Notes under the pieces: model-generated
Told to the model about the DNA's origin: nothing
The model's database searches: none
What the model saw: only the letters and a program-made list of their open reading frames with translations
Assembly (NCBI RefSeq): GCF_030463565.1
Contig: NC_134649.1
Span: 444,001-508,000 of the forward strand
Direction of reading: 5' to 3'
Length of the DNA stretch: 64,000 nt
DNA from: Pelecanus crispus
Taxonomy: Eukaryota; Chordata; Aves; Pelecaniformes; Pelecanidae
In this document: one piece after another, positions 11,701-22,120 of the stretch
Numbering within the stretch: position 1 is the first letter of the stretch
How the letters are laid out: the number at the start of each line of letters is the position of its first letter
Translations under genes and position numbers: made by a program

Positions 11701-13167
11701 TGAGCAGCGCCAGGAGGGGCTGCCCTGGCAGGAACTGCCCTGCTCCCTGTGTGCAGCACCTGGGATAGGGTGGGCTTCCGCTCCTCCTTGCCCACTGGGA
11801 AAGAGCTTGGCAGCCCTGGAGCTAAAGACCTCAGGACTGGTGATCCGAGGCAGGATCTGTGCCGCAGGAACTCCCTGCCTGGGTTTGCCCTTCCCTGGGG
11901 AGCAGGAGGTGGCAAGACCCTCGCTGTTCCCCACAAAGGCCCGCTGGCTTGGGCCTGACCACGGGAGCAGCTCTGCCTTTAGGCTGGGCTCAGAGCTCCC
12001 TGCAACCCTGCTCCATGGGGTGCAGAGTCCCTGCCCCTTGCTCAGGATTCGAGCCCTGCACTGCTGTCTCCACAGATCTACGAGGTGGTCCGGCCCTTGG
12101 TGAGCCTTCTGCACCTTCAGCGCACGGGCCTGGAGAACTTCGAGGGGCTGATGGCATTAACCAACCTGGCTGGCATCAGCGAGAGGCTGCGGTAGGGGCG
12201 GTGGGGCCAGGGCGGAGCTGCACCGGGGAGGGGGGGAGAGGGTCCCTGCCTGCCCCAGCAGTGTGCTGCCCTGGGCAGGGAGCGCTCACCCACACCCCGC
12301 CGCAGGCAGAAGATCCTGAAGGAGAAGGCTGTGCCCATGATCGAGGGGTACATGTTTGAGGAGCACGAGCTGATCCGGCTGGCTGCGACGGAGTGCATGT
12401 GCAACATGGCCATGAGCAAGGAGGTGAGGGGTGGGCCGGGGCGGGCTGGGGGTCTGCGCTGGGCTCCCAGCCCCCCGCACCCCGCTCGCCCCCTCCTCCT
12501 CCTCCTCCTCTACAGGTGCAGGAGCTGTTCCTGGCCGAGGGCAGCGACCGGCTGAAGCTGATGGTCCTGTACAGCGGGGAGGAGGACGAGAAACTGCGGC
12601 GGGCAGCCTCGGGGACCCTGGCCATGCTGACTGCCCTGCACCCCCCCATCTGCAAGCGCATCCCCCAGGTGGTGAGTGTCCAGCGGCGGGGCGGGGGGCA
12701 CCCGGAACCCCCTGGGACAGCACCCGCTGTCCCACATTCCCTCCCCCGGTGTCCTGGAGCTGCGTCCCAGCGCTGGCCCCAGGAGACAGAGCAACCTCAT
12801 GCTGAGCCGGGGGGGGGGAGGCGTTTTGGGGGGGCATCAGGGCTGCAGGGAGCTGGCCTCCCTCTCACGGGGGGCAGTGCTGAGCGCGGCCCCGCTCCCC
12901 CCGCAGACGGTGCACTGGCTGGAGATCCTGCAGGCCCTGCTGCTGAGCCCCAGCGTGGAGCTGCAGCACCGCGGGGCCGTGGTGGTGATGAACATGATGG
13001 CGGCCGAGCGGGAGGTGGCGGAGCAGCTGATGGCCAGCGAGACGCTGGAGATCCTCTCGGTGCTCGCCAAGGACAAGGACAAGCCGCGCGTGGCCCAGGC
13101 GGCCAAGGAGAGCCTGGCGCAGGCCGTGGCTTACGGCCTCATCAAACCCAACCCTGGCCAGGAGTGA
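5749..13167 (+). CDS. UNC45A: UNC45A myosin chaperone (TPR plus UCS domain)
   Basis: Twenty coding exons give 931 aa (human about 944): 5749-5760, 6378-6536, 7190-7226, 7328-7503, 7591-7683, 7959-8126, 8404-8572, 8826-8996, 9127-9298, 9523-9823, 10001-10095, 10177-10318, 10513-10653, 10850-10977, 11190-11256, 11427-11540, 12076-12191, 12306-12423, 12516-12671, 12907-13167. All phases close. Residues 5 to about 115 form the three-repeat TPR domain that binds HSP90/HSP70 ([34 protein letters not shown]). The rest is the armadillo-like central and UCS region that folds and assembles non-muscle myosin II ([53 protein letters not shown]). Exon 1 encodes only MEEA, so the longer N-terminus of the long human isoform is absent. 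Intron 1 is filled by a minisatellite. The general isoform (UNC45A) fits better than the muscle paralog UNC45B by sequence and by its neighbours. Confidence 0.97.
5865..6335 (+). repeat. GC-rich minisatellite in UNC45A intron 1
   Basis: About 470 bp of degenerate short units built around GGGCCCTGTCCCGGG, alternating with GGGGCAGYCGGGGGYGG. It occupies nearly all of intron 1. The core CCCTGTCCCGGG recurs, on the other strand, in the array at 29090-29905. Confidence 0.85.
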
Positions 13168-13539
13168 GGGCCCGGCCGGGGGCTGCCTGCGCACTCTGCT
13201 CCGGCCGGCACCCCCTGCTCGGGGACGGCTGCTCGCCGTGGGGCTGTGGGCTGCTCGCCGTGGGGCTCGGGCCACTGCTGCGCCCGGAGGCACCTTGCCC
13301 GGTGCCCCGGGGCTCGGAGGGGGCTCGCCGCTGTCTCTGCCACCGCCTGCCTTAACCGGGAGGGCCGGCCCGGGGGCCCTGCACAGCCGGGCCCGGTACG
13401 GCGGCGGGCCCGCCCGGTGACACTGCACTAAAGCTGCTCTTGGACCACAGCCCTGCGTCTGTCTGTCTGTCTGTCCGCCCGCCCGCCCGCCCCGCGGTCC
13501 CCTCCTCCGCCGGGGCCGCCCCTTCCGCCCCGCCCCGCC
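13168..13539. other. UNC45A 3' UTR and RCCD1 promoter
   Basis: 372 bp between the UNC45A stop and the RCCD1 ATG. ACTAAA at 13427-13432 is the best poly(A) signal (a variant form). It is followed by a (CTGT)n(CCGC)n tract at about 13454-13494, and the RCCD1 start lies about 45 bp after that. UNC45A termination and RCCD1 initiation must therefore share about 100 bp. Confidence 0.55.
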
Positions 13540-16500
13540 ATGGCGGCCCCGCGCCGCGCCTGGGTCGTCTTCGGCTTCAGCACGGAGGAGGCGGCGGGGG
13601 AAGCGGGCCCGGGCCCGGGGCCGCGGCGGCTGGAGGCGGGTCCCGAGGGGCTCCGCCGCGTCTGGCCCGCTTGGAGCTACGTGGTGGTGGAGACCGGTGA
13701 GCGCTGCCCGGAGCCGGCCCGCCGTGCCGCCGCCGCCCGCTTCCCCGCTCCGCTCCCCCGGGACGGCGGCCCACGTTCTCCGCCCGCCCCCGCGGTGCCG
13801 GTTTCCCCCGGTCTGTCCTGTCCCGCCCCGCCCCATCCCCCGGTGCCGCTCCCCCGGGATGCTTCCCGCCGGCGACGCCGGTCCCCCCCGGCCGTCACCA
13901 TGACCCCGCCCCCCGGTGCCGGTTCCCTTGGGATGCTCCACGTCCCCGTGCCCCCGCCAGCGGTTCCGGTCCTCCCGGCGTGTCCCCGTCCCCCTGGGAT
14001 GCTCCGGTCCCCCGGGATGCTCCGCCCCCCGCGGCGGTGCTGATCTCCCGGGATGCCCCCCTCCCCCCAGTGCCGGTACCCCCGGGCTGTCCCCATGACC
14101 CCTCCGGTGCTGGTTCCCCGGGATGTCCCCGTCCCCTCGCCCGGTGCCGGTTCCCCCGGGATGTCCCCATGACCCCTCTGGCGGTTCCAGTCCCCTGGGA
14201 TGTCCCCGTCCCCCTGGGATGCTCCGGTCCCCCGGTGCCGGTCCCCTGGGATGTCCCCGTCCCCCCACGGCGGTGCCGGTTCCCCCGGGCTGTCCCTGCC
14301 CCCCGAGATGCTCCACGCCCCCGGTGCTGGTTCTCCGGGCTGTCACCATGACCCCCCCGGTGCCAGTCCACCCGGGCTGCCCCCCTGCCAGCTGCCAGTC
14401 CCCCCGGGATGTCCCCATGACCCCTCCGGTGGTTCCGGTCCCCTGGGATGTCCCCGTCCCCCTGGGATGCTGCACGCCCCTGGTGCTGGTCCTCTAGGCT
14501 GTCCCCATCCCCCTGGGCTGTCCCCATGACCCCCCTGCCCAGTGCTGGTTCCCCCGGGATGTCCCCATGACCCCTCTGGTGGTTCCGGTCCCCTGGGATG
14601 TCCCGGTCCCCCCGGGATGCCCCACGCCCCCAGTGCCTGTCCCCCGGGCTGTCCCCATGATCCCCCTGGGATGTCCTCATGACCCCTCTGGCGATTCCAG
14701 TCCCCCGGGCTGTCCCTGTCCCCCTGGGATGCTCCACACCCCCGGTGCTGGTTCCCTGGGATGTCCCTGTCCCCCTGGGATGTCCCCATGACCCCCCCGG
14801 TGCCAGTCCCCCGGGCTGTCCCCCCGCTGCCGGGCACTGACGGCCCCGCTGCGGCAGGTGCGGGGCTGGAGCTGCGGAGCGCGGGGCTGCGGCAGCGGCT
14901 GCCGGGCTGGGCCGAGGCACTGCCCTCCGAGTCGCACCTGCTGCTGCGGGGAGTGGCGGCGGCGCAGGCCTGGCCGCGGGCAGCGGCGCTGCAGGGGCTG
15001 CGGGGGGACCCCGCCTGGAGCCGGGCCCTGCCGACGGGACCCCACCGCCCCCCGCCGCTGCCGCTGCTGCCCGGCGGCTTCGCCCTGCCGCGGCCACCCT
15101 TCTTCACCGCGCTGCCCGCCGGGCTGCGGGCCCGGGCGCTGGCCCTGGGCCACGAGCACGCCCTGGCGCTGGGCGCCGGTGGGGAGATCTACGGCTGGGG
15201 CGGTGGCAGGTGGGTGCGGGGGCAAGGGGGAGGCTGCAGGCACAGGGCGCCCGCCCCGCGGAAAGGGCATGAGGGACGGGGTGGGGTGAGCGGGAGGGAT
15301 GCGGGGCGTGCGAAGGTGATGCGGGGCGGGTGGTACCGGGCGTGCGAAGGCGATGCGGGGCAGGTGGTACTGGGCGTGCAAAGGCGATGTGGGGCGGGTG
15401 GTGCCGGGCGTGCGAAGGGGATGCGGGGCAGGTGGTACTGGGCGTGCAAAGGCGATGTGGGGCGGGTGGTGCCGGGCGTGCGAAGGGGATGCAGGGAGGG
15501 GGATATGGGGGTACAGGAGAAGGGTGGCAGCAGGGAGGGACGGCAGCGGGTTTGCCGGGCAGTTTTGGGGAAGGCGGGAGGGCTGCAGCAGGTGGGTGTG
15601 AGATTAAAGACATGACGGGGCAGGGAGGTGATGCGGGGACGGGTGCTGAGCGTGCTGGGGGGACGCAGAGAGAATGATGGGGGGGTGCGAGAGGGACGCC
15701 GGGGAGGATGTGGGGGATACAGGAGGGACTGCAGGGGATGCAGGTGAGAGGATGTCGGGGTGGGGGGGGTCGCCTCGGTCTGATTCCCCCCCCATTAGCT
15801 TGCAGGGTTAAGACAAACTGGTTCAAGTCTCTGTAGCGTTGATTGATTAGTCAACACGGTAAAATAATCTAATAAAGTGATTACACGATCAGCAAATTAA
15901 TTGCCTAGTAAACACATCACTCATTACTTCATGATCCTGTTGTTCTTCAAGGTGTTGCACATAATTGTTGAGCTACAGTTAATAACTCTTAAGTAATCTT
16001 GATTACATACAACTGCTGTTGAGCTACAGCCCTTCCTCCTTTGCCTCCGCCATCCTGCACTGCCCGGGGTTCGGGCGCAGGTCTGTCCCTCCTTACCTTG
16101 CCACGCTGCTTGGTGCTAGGGCTGTGGGGGCTCGGGGAAGGGTGTGGGGGTGCAGCAGGGACAGAGGTATCGGGGTGCAAGCCCGCCCCTCCTTACCCTC
16201 CCACGTCACTTGGTGTTAGGGTGCGAGTCCGTCCCCCTCGGCTGAGGGCGGTGAGGCGATGCAGCCTCTCAGGCCCAGAGCTGCAAAGATGCGCTGGGAG
16301 CCGTGGGCCGCTAAAGCCCCGTTACTGCAGGGCTCATTTCTGGGGTAGCTGAGGCATCGCCGGGTCTTCTCACACTCCGACCCCCACGCTCGGTAAATCT
16401 GTCGGGTTGTGGCCGTACGTCCCCAGCGCCGCAGACGGACATGCACGGGCGCTGGGTTGGGATGCCGGTGTGTGATCAATCCTTACCACAGTAACTATTC

Positions 16501-19500
16501 GTTTTCAATATCCATAGGGTGGAAGGGATTACGTATTCCTCTTTCTTTGCTACTTAGGGAAGACAAAACCACCAAAGACGGTCGGTCGTAGTCAGCAGAG
16601 CTGCGTGACCTGGCCCGTTGCCCTCCCTCGGTGTTTCTGATCGGCTCAGGATAGTTTGATATAGTTTGATATTTGTTCTGTATAAAATAATAATTTTAAA
16701 AGCTGCAGAACTAACTCTTACCACTTTAAATGCAGTAAGAACATAGTACTGTAATACTGCTGCAACATCTTATGTGAGAGATTCTTACTTACCCTTTCTC
16801 CTAAAAATAACTCCAACCAAGCTGCAAGTTGGTATGTGTTTGTTTTTGTAATAACTCATATAAACCTAACAGATTTTATTAGCAAGATTGCTGAATTGCA
16901 GCAAAACAGGGTTTACAGAAGGAAAGATTATCATGATTTATAAAGGCAGTGGGAACATCCGTTGTCACCTGAGCCAGGATTTAGGAAGGAAAGCCTGCAT
17001 CAATCTCACGGGAATTAGAATATGAGCTTGCAAGCAGAAATCCAGTCAGGCAGCGTTCAGAGGGGAGCGATGCGGTGCTGCCTGTGAGCACTGCCCTGCG
17101 GCCGGCCCCGCCGCTCGGCTGAGGAGCTGTGTGGGGTGAGCAAACCACCTGCGCTGGTCTCACCTACTGACCTCTTCTCAAAGAACAAACAAAACCCCAA
17201 CCCCTATATAATTTATGTTAAGGAATGGCAAGAGTGTATTCTAAGGCTATTATTTGATTAAATAATTCCCTTTCGGTAATGAAAACCTAACCTCTGGTTA
17301 GTCTAAGCCAATATTTGCTGGGGTGGGGAGGAGAAAAATGCAATGAAAGCTGGGAGCTAATGACTTCAGACCTAGCCAATATAATTTCTTGTGGCTATCT
17401 GAATAATTGTCATCATCATCCAACTTCACGTTTCTCCAGGTATTGCCAAACTCTGATCAGTGGAGAGAGTGTAGGGTATATAATGCCTTTATAGGAACGC
17501 TGCCGAGCACCTGAATAGCTGAGTCTCGCATCTCCTCATTCAAGCCCTGCTGGCAGCACAAGCTTCCCCATTAGATTTGGATGAGAGAGGACTGCTGGCA
17601 GGCTCTTAAGCAATGCCGTGAAAGTTTTGTTCCCCATTTGCTGTTCATTGGTGGCCGGAGTGGGTCTTGGCCGGCCCGTCCTCACAGCAAACATAAACCA
17701 GTTTAAAGCAGCAGTTGTTGGATTTGCAGACACTACATTAGCTTGTCCTTCTTGCATTGTCTTCAGCAGTTAAGGTTTCTACACCTGTGAATGTGTATTT
17801 TAGGATTAACTTTTTTTTTTTTTTTTTTGAAAAAACTAAATGCCATGGTTAAGCTTTGGTTATTCAACAAGGCTGAGAATATTCTAACACATTCCTATGC
17901 CTATCCTGCAGTTACAGTTCTGTATAACATTTAGGCACTGGCCCTGCTCAAGCCTTTGTAGCCTCCTCACCGCAGGCTGTAGGCGCTGGCAGCTGCTTCC
18001 CCACTGCTGCAAAGCCTTCCCTGCATGTCGGCTCTCCGAGCCACAGCTCAGTGCCCGCCGTGCTTGGGGGCCAGCCGGGATTTAGCCCCACTCTGTGCAG
18101 CTCTTTTTGCCTTGGTCTTCTGCAGATATCCCCGTGAAGGAAAGCAGAAAGTCTTTGCAGTAGCACAGTTTTTGGTGTCCTGTTATGACACTTTGATGAT
18201 CCCCAGGATGCAACACTACACTCACCTGCTGTGTGCAGCCGAGCTGTTTTTTACCTTTACAGCCACTTCCCACTCTTTCTGCTTTTGCAACAGCTTTGAC
18301 AGTTAAAGCCACTGGTGCTTTATGTTCCACTTGCTCACCACCAACCTCCCCAGTCTGTAACTGGGCTGTCAGGGTTCTGGTCCTGTGTGTGAGATGCCCT
18401 GCACTGGGCATCACCTTCCTGCTGGTGCTCGGCTTTTCCCTATTTCTGGAATCAGCTCTTCCCCTCAGCTGTGGTTATTCCTTCAGCAGCTCAGGCTCTG
18501 TTGGCCTGAATGGTGACAGGAGCTGCGTGCACATTGTTGCCATTGCCTTCTCCCGGGCCATGGCTGGCACTACCCATGCTCCCCCCCCCCCCGCCCCGAG
18601 CCGTTGGTGCTGCTGACAGCACCCATGGGGGCACTGCTCACCCACACAGGATTTCCCATGTCTCAGTGTGTGGGCCTGCCCTCCTTTGCATGCCCACCAT
18701 GTGCAACGCTCATCATGGCAGCTGGTGCCAGTTCTCCACCCCCCCCCCCCCCCATATGAGCCCAAACTTGTCCCCTCATGCAATCCCCTGCTTTCGCTTT
18801 CAGGCTTGGGGCCAAGCAGTGTGCCAGTGCTGTGCTGTTTACTGGCTCAGATAAGCTCAGCAATAAATTAGATGATCAATGCACTAACTCATGAACATAT
18901 TACTTGAGAGCTGGGCCATTCACCGCACAGCAATTGCACGACAGCACAGGCTCTTGTCTCATGTCGTGCAGCTGCTACTGAATTGCAGCCTTCTGCGCTG
19001 CAACCCGCCTGCCCCGCGGGGCACCGGGGCCGCCGAGCCCCCGCCAGCCTCCCACGCAGCCTGGCACCAGGCGCGGGCACCTTCCCTTGGGACATGGCAC
19101 CGGTGGGCAGTCTGGGGGCCGGGGCTGGGCTGGCGGCAGCAGGAGGGGGCTCAGTCAGGACTGCGGGGCAGGGAGCTGTGAGGGGGGCTGGAGGGCAGTG
19201 GGGTGCGGGAGGCGACTGTCTGTCTGTCTATCCATGTGCATCTCCCTGCAGGCACGGGCAGCTTGGCCATGGGACCCTGGAGTCGGAGCTGCAGCCGCGG
19301 CTGGTGGAGGCGTTGGCCGGCGTGCCGATGCAGGCGGTGGCAGCCGGCGGGTGGCATTCGGCCAGCGTTAGCGGTGAGGGGCCATGCTGGATTGGGGTGG
19401 GGGTGGTCTGGGCGTAAGGCCCCGGCAGGACCTGTCCCCCGCGTCACGGTTACCCCACGTCCCTGGTGCTGGGGCAGCCCAGTGCACAGCGCTCTGCCGC

Positions 19501-20562
19501 GTGCGGTCGGTGCTGGTGCCCCAGGGCACCCAGCCGCTGCCGCCAACGGGGGGTTCGGGGCTGCGCTCTGCTCCGGGGCCACCCCTGATGCGACCCCCCT
19601 GCCCCGCAGAGGCAGGAGACCTCTACATGTGGGGCTGGAACGAGTCGGGCCAGCTGGCCCTGCCCTCCAAAACGCTGGCGGAAGAGCGGGCACGGGATGA
19701 GGACGCGGGTGCAGGTGAGGGTGCTGCTGGCGGGCACAGCTGCGGGCAGCGCCGGTGGCTCCTTGTGGGCCCGGTCGCTCCCGGGAGCTGAGGGTCGGCT
19801 CTTCCCCAGGGGACGCTGAGCTGACGCCCTGCCGGGAGCAGCCGGCTGCCGAGGACGCCGCGTTCATCTCCATCCAGGCGTTCCCGGCGTTGCTGGATCT
19901 GCCGCAGGACCTGGAGGTCAGCAAGGTCAGCTGCGGGTCCCGGCACACGGCCGTCGTCACACGTGAGTGCCCGGCTCTCGCCGGCGGGGCGGTGGGCAGC
20001 ACCCCTGCTTTCGGGGGCGGCTGGCAGGGGACAGGGCTCACCGGGACACGGTGGGGCAGAGGCCGGGGGCCGGCAGCCCCCTGCTCTGCCGCGCGGGCTG
20101 ATGGGTGCTGTCCCATTTGCAGGAGGCGGTGAGCTCTACACCTGGGGCTGGGGTAAGTGAAGCCTTGCTCTGGGGCGGCACAACACCCCCCCAGGCCCAG
20201 CTTTTGTTTTCTGCTCCCTTACCATTGACTTGTACAATGATTGATTTTTATCACTGTGAGGATTCATAGCACAGCACTTCCCCGGGTTCCTGGCTGGAGC
20301 TGTTTGTACGGGCGCACTCTCACATTTCCTCCCTCTCCCCCAAAAGGCCTGGGGAGCCGTCGCCCTGCCAGGGCAGAGACCCCAAGGGCCACGTCGTGGC
20401 ACAACTGTTGTGTCTGCAGGTAAATACGGGCAGCTGGGACACGGGGACAATGCCAGCTCAGACCAGCCACGCCGCGTCCAGTACCTAGTGTCTGAGGGGC
20501 TGCAGGCGGAGGAGGTGGTTTGCGGGCCCTGGACCACCTACATCTGCGTGCTGGAGCCGTGA
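13540..20562 (+). CDS. RCCD1: RCC1-domain-containing protein 1
   Basis: Seven coding exons give 353 aa (human 376): 13540-13696, 14858-15209, 19252-19373, 19610-19714, 19810-19962, 20123-20152, 20420-20562. Phases close throughout. The N-terminus [14 protein letters not shown] matches the family's hydrophobic first strand. The C-terminal half holds RCC1-type blades: [78 protein letters not shown] and [15 protein letters not shown]. In mammals the protein partners with the hydroxylase KDM8/JMJD5 and affects H3K36 methylation and chromosome stability; that is family knowledge. Exon 2 encodes a long low-complexity Leu/Pro/Arg-rich stretch. Intron 1 is a minisatellite, and the 4-kb intron 2 carries a tandem repeat and an AT-rich island. 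Confidence 0.95.
13795..14815 (+). repeat. C-rich minisatellite filling RCCD1 intron 1
   Basis: About 1 kb of degenerate units such as GGGATGTCCCCGTCCCCCTG and GATGCTCCACGCCCCCGGTG, plus GGTGCTGGTTCCCC. It is strongly C-rich on the plus strand (G-rich on minus). It produces long spurious open frames on both strands. Confidence 0.9.
15304..15505 (+). repeat. 34-bp tandem repeat, about six copies, RCCD1 intron 2
   Basis: Units begin at 15304, 15338, 15372, 15406, 15440 and 15474, each starting GGGCGTGCRAAGG and ending GGTGGTRCY. Units 3 and 5 are identical and units 2 and 4 nearly so. The array therefore has a 68-bp higher-order period and probably grew by duplication of dimers. Confidence 0.9.
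15790..18900. other. AT-rich island inside RCCD1 intron 2
   Basis: About 3 kb whose base composition is plainly lower in GC than everything around it. It contains a diverged repeated block (16070-16124 and about 16170-16223, sharing CTCCTTACC and CTTGGTGYTAGGG), a T-run at 17812-17829 and two C-runs at about 18581 and 18739. No terminal repeats, poly(A) tail with target duplication, or recognisable transposon coding was found. Its origin is unknown. Confidence 0.5.
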
Positions 20563-22120
20563 GGGCCCCGTGGCTGCCTGCGGTGAGGAAGGTGCAGGCA
20601 GGCTCTGCTCCTGCCCACCTGCTGCCAGGACCAGCCCCAGCACCACGCTGCCCGCGGAGGGGTGCAGGCAGCCCCCCAGGACAGGACCTGGCTGGGTTTA
20701 GCCCACGGTGAAGGGAACTTGCACCCTGGAGCTCGTGCCTGACCCCAGCGGGGCTGCAGCTGCACAAGCACTAAGGACAACCAAGGGAAGGACTCTAGCC
20801 TTTATTACACGTACTTTTCCATAACAGCTGTGGTGGTGCGTCGTGCTGCGTACAAAGGACGTTCCCAGCTTCCCCCGGCCCCTCTCAGCCACGCCTGACC
20901 CTCCTCCCCTCCCCAGCTGCAGGGCCGCACGAGGGGAGCCTTTGGTCACCCCACAGACACACAAACAGCAGCAGCTATATACACATATACGTATTATTCC
21001 CACAAACAGTATATACAGAGTTACAGAGCAATGGGAGAGAACCTGGAGAATAAATAACAGCAAGTGGGGGACTGTAGTGATAACAAGGTGCAAATTAGTC
21101 ATGATCAGGGACAGAGCTTCATTAACAAAGGTGCAAACAGGGTCCCCCCACACACACCGTGCTCCGGGCTGAGCTGTACCACCAAAGGATGCAGCTCGCT
21201 GTCCTCTGCCAAAGCGAAGGGCAAGGGAGGGCAGCGGGCAGTGCTGGACTGCATGGAGCAGGTCCTGGGGGTAGGACAAGCTGCCTGCCTTGCCAAGGGC
21301 GGGGATGAAGGCCTTGTCTCACTGTAGCTCGCTTCCTTGCTAGTAACGTGTGCCCAGGCACTCCCTGCTGCAGGCTCTGCCCCCTCCACAGCTTGGGGAT
21401 AGGCCAGAGGGAGCAGCAGGGTACAAGTCACACAGCCACGAGGGCTCCAGGGGGGTGCCTGGTCAGCTTGCCTCCTGCGAAGAGCCCTGCTGCTCCCCCC
21501 GGGATCCCCCGCCCTGCCACTGTCCCCCAGGACCCCCAGCCGGCATGGGAGAGACAAGACCCGCAGCGCTGCGCCCAGCGTGCAGCAGGGCTGAGCCCAG
21601 TGCTCAGGTCAAGCAAAGCCTGCTAAGGAAACCCCAGCTAAAACAAGCCTGCTGTGATGTTGAAGAAGATGCTGATGGACAGTAGCTACAGAAATGGAGG
21701 GGGGAAATGCACTGGAGCCAGCTCTCTCAATTAGGTCCTGTCTGTCCCCAAGCACAGCAGAGCCCCTGCAACTGAGCACCAACACTCGCCCCAGCCAGCC
21801 GGGCTGCGGCAGGAGCCGGCACCCACCGCTGCGCTACCCTAACACGACCACGTACTCAAATCTTTAATCACAAACATTTGCAAGAATTCCCCAAATAAAA
21901 GCAAGTTTTTAAAAGCGTCCCTTTCGCACCCTAGTCCGGCAGGCAGACACTCCCCCCCCACCCCGCAGGGAGCCAGGCTGGCCGGAGTTAATGCCTGGGA
22001 CCCAGCTAAAAGTTAAGGCTACGGCACGGAGGCTTTGGGCGCGGGGGGATCTGTGTGATGCTCTGCCGGAGCAGCAACTCACTATGGCTAAGGAGCAGCT
22101 GGAGCCTGGCAGACAGCGCC
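20563..22120 (-). other. Convergent 3' UTR region of PRC1 and RCCD1
   Basis: On the minus strand an AATAAA (plus-strand TTTATT at 20801-20806) fits the end of a 1.3-kb PRC1 3' UTR. On the plus strand the first AATAAA after the RCCD1 stop is at 21049-21054, with another at 21894-21899. If used, the RCCD1 mRNA would overlap the PRC1 3' UTR by about 250 bp or more. No coding was seen. Confidence 0.55.

Noticed and set aside
12865-14475. Long minus-strand open frame (536 codons) opposite UNC45A/RCCD1
   Set aside because: It is antisense to a real exon and to the RCCD1 intron minisatellite. The Gly/Thr/Asp repeat text is dictated by the repeat and there are no splice or homology cues.
17478-17757. 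TATATAA-like box and a 73-codon minus frame in RCCD1 intron 2
   Set aside because: An isolated motif in AT-rich sequence with no transcript-like structure; the frame matches nothing known.
15790-18900. Reading the AT-rich island as a retrovirus-like or Polinton element
   Set aside because: No terminal repeats, target duplication, or recognisable polymerase, protease or capsid coding was seen.
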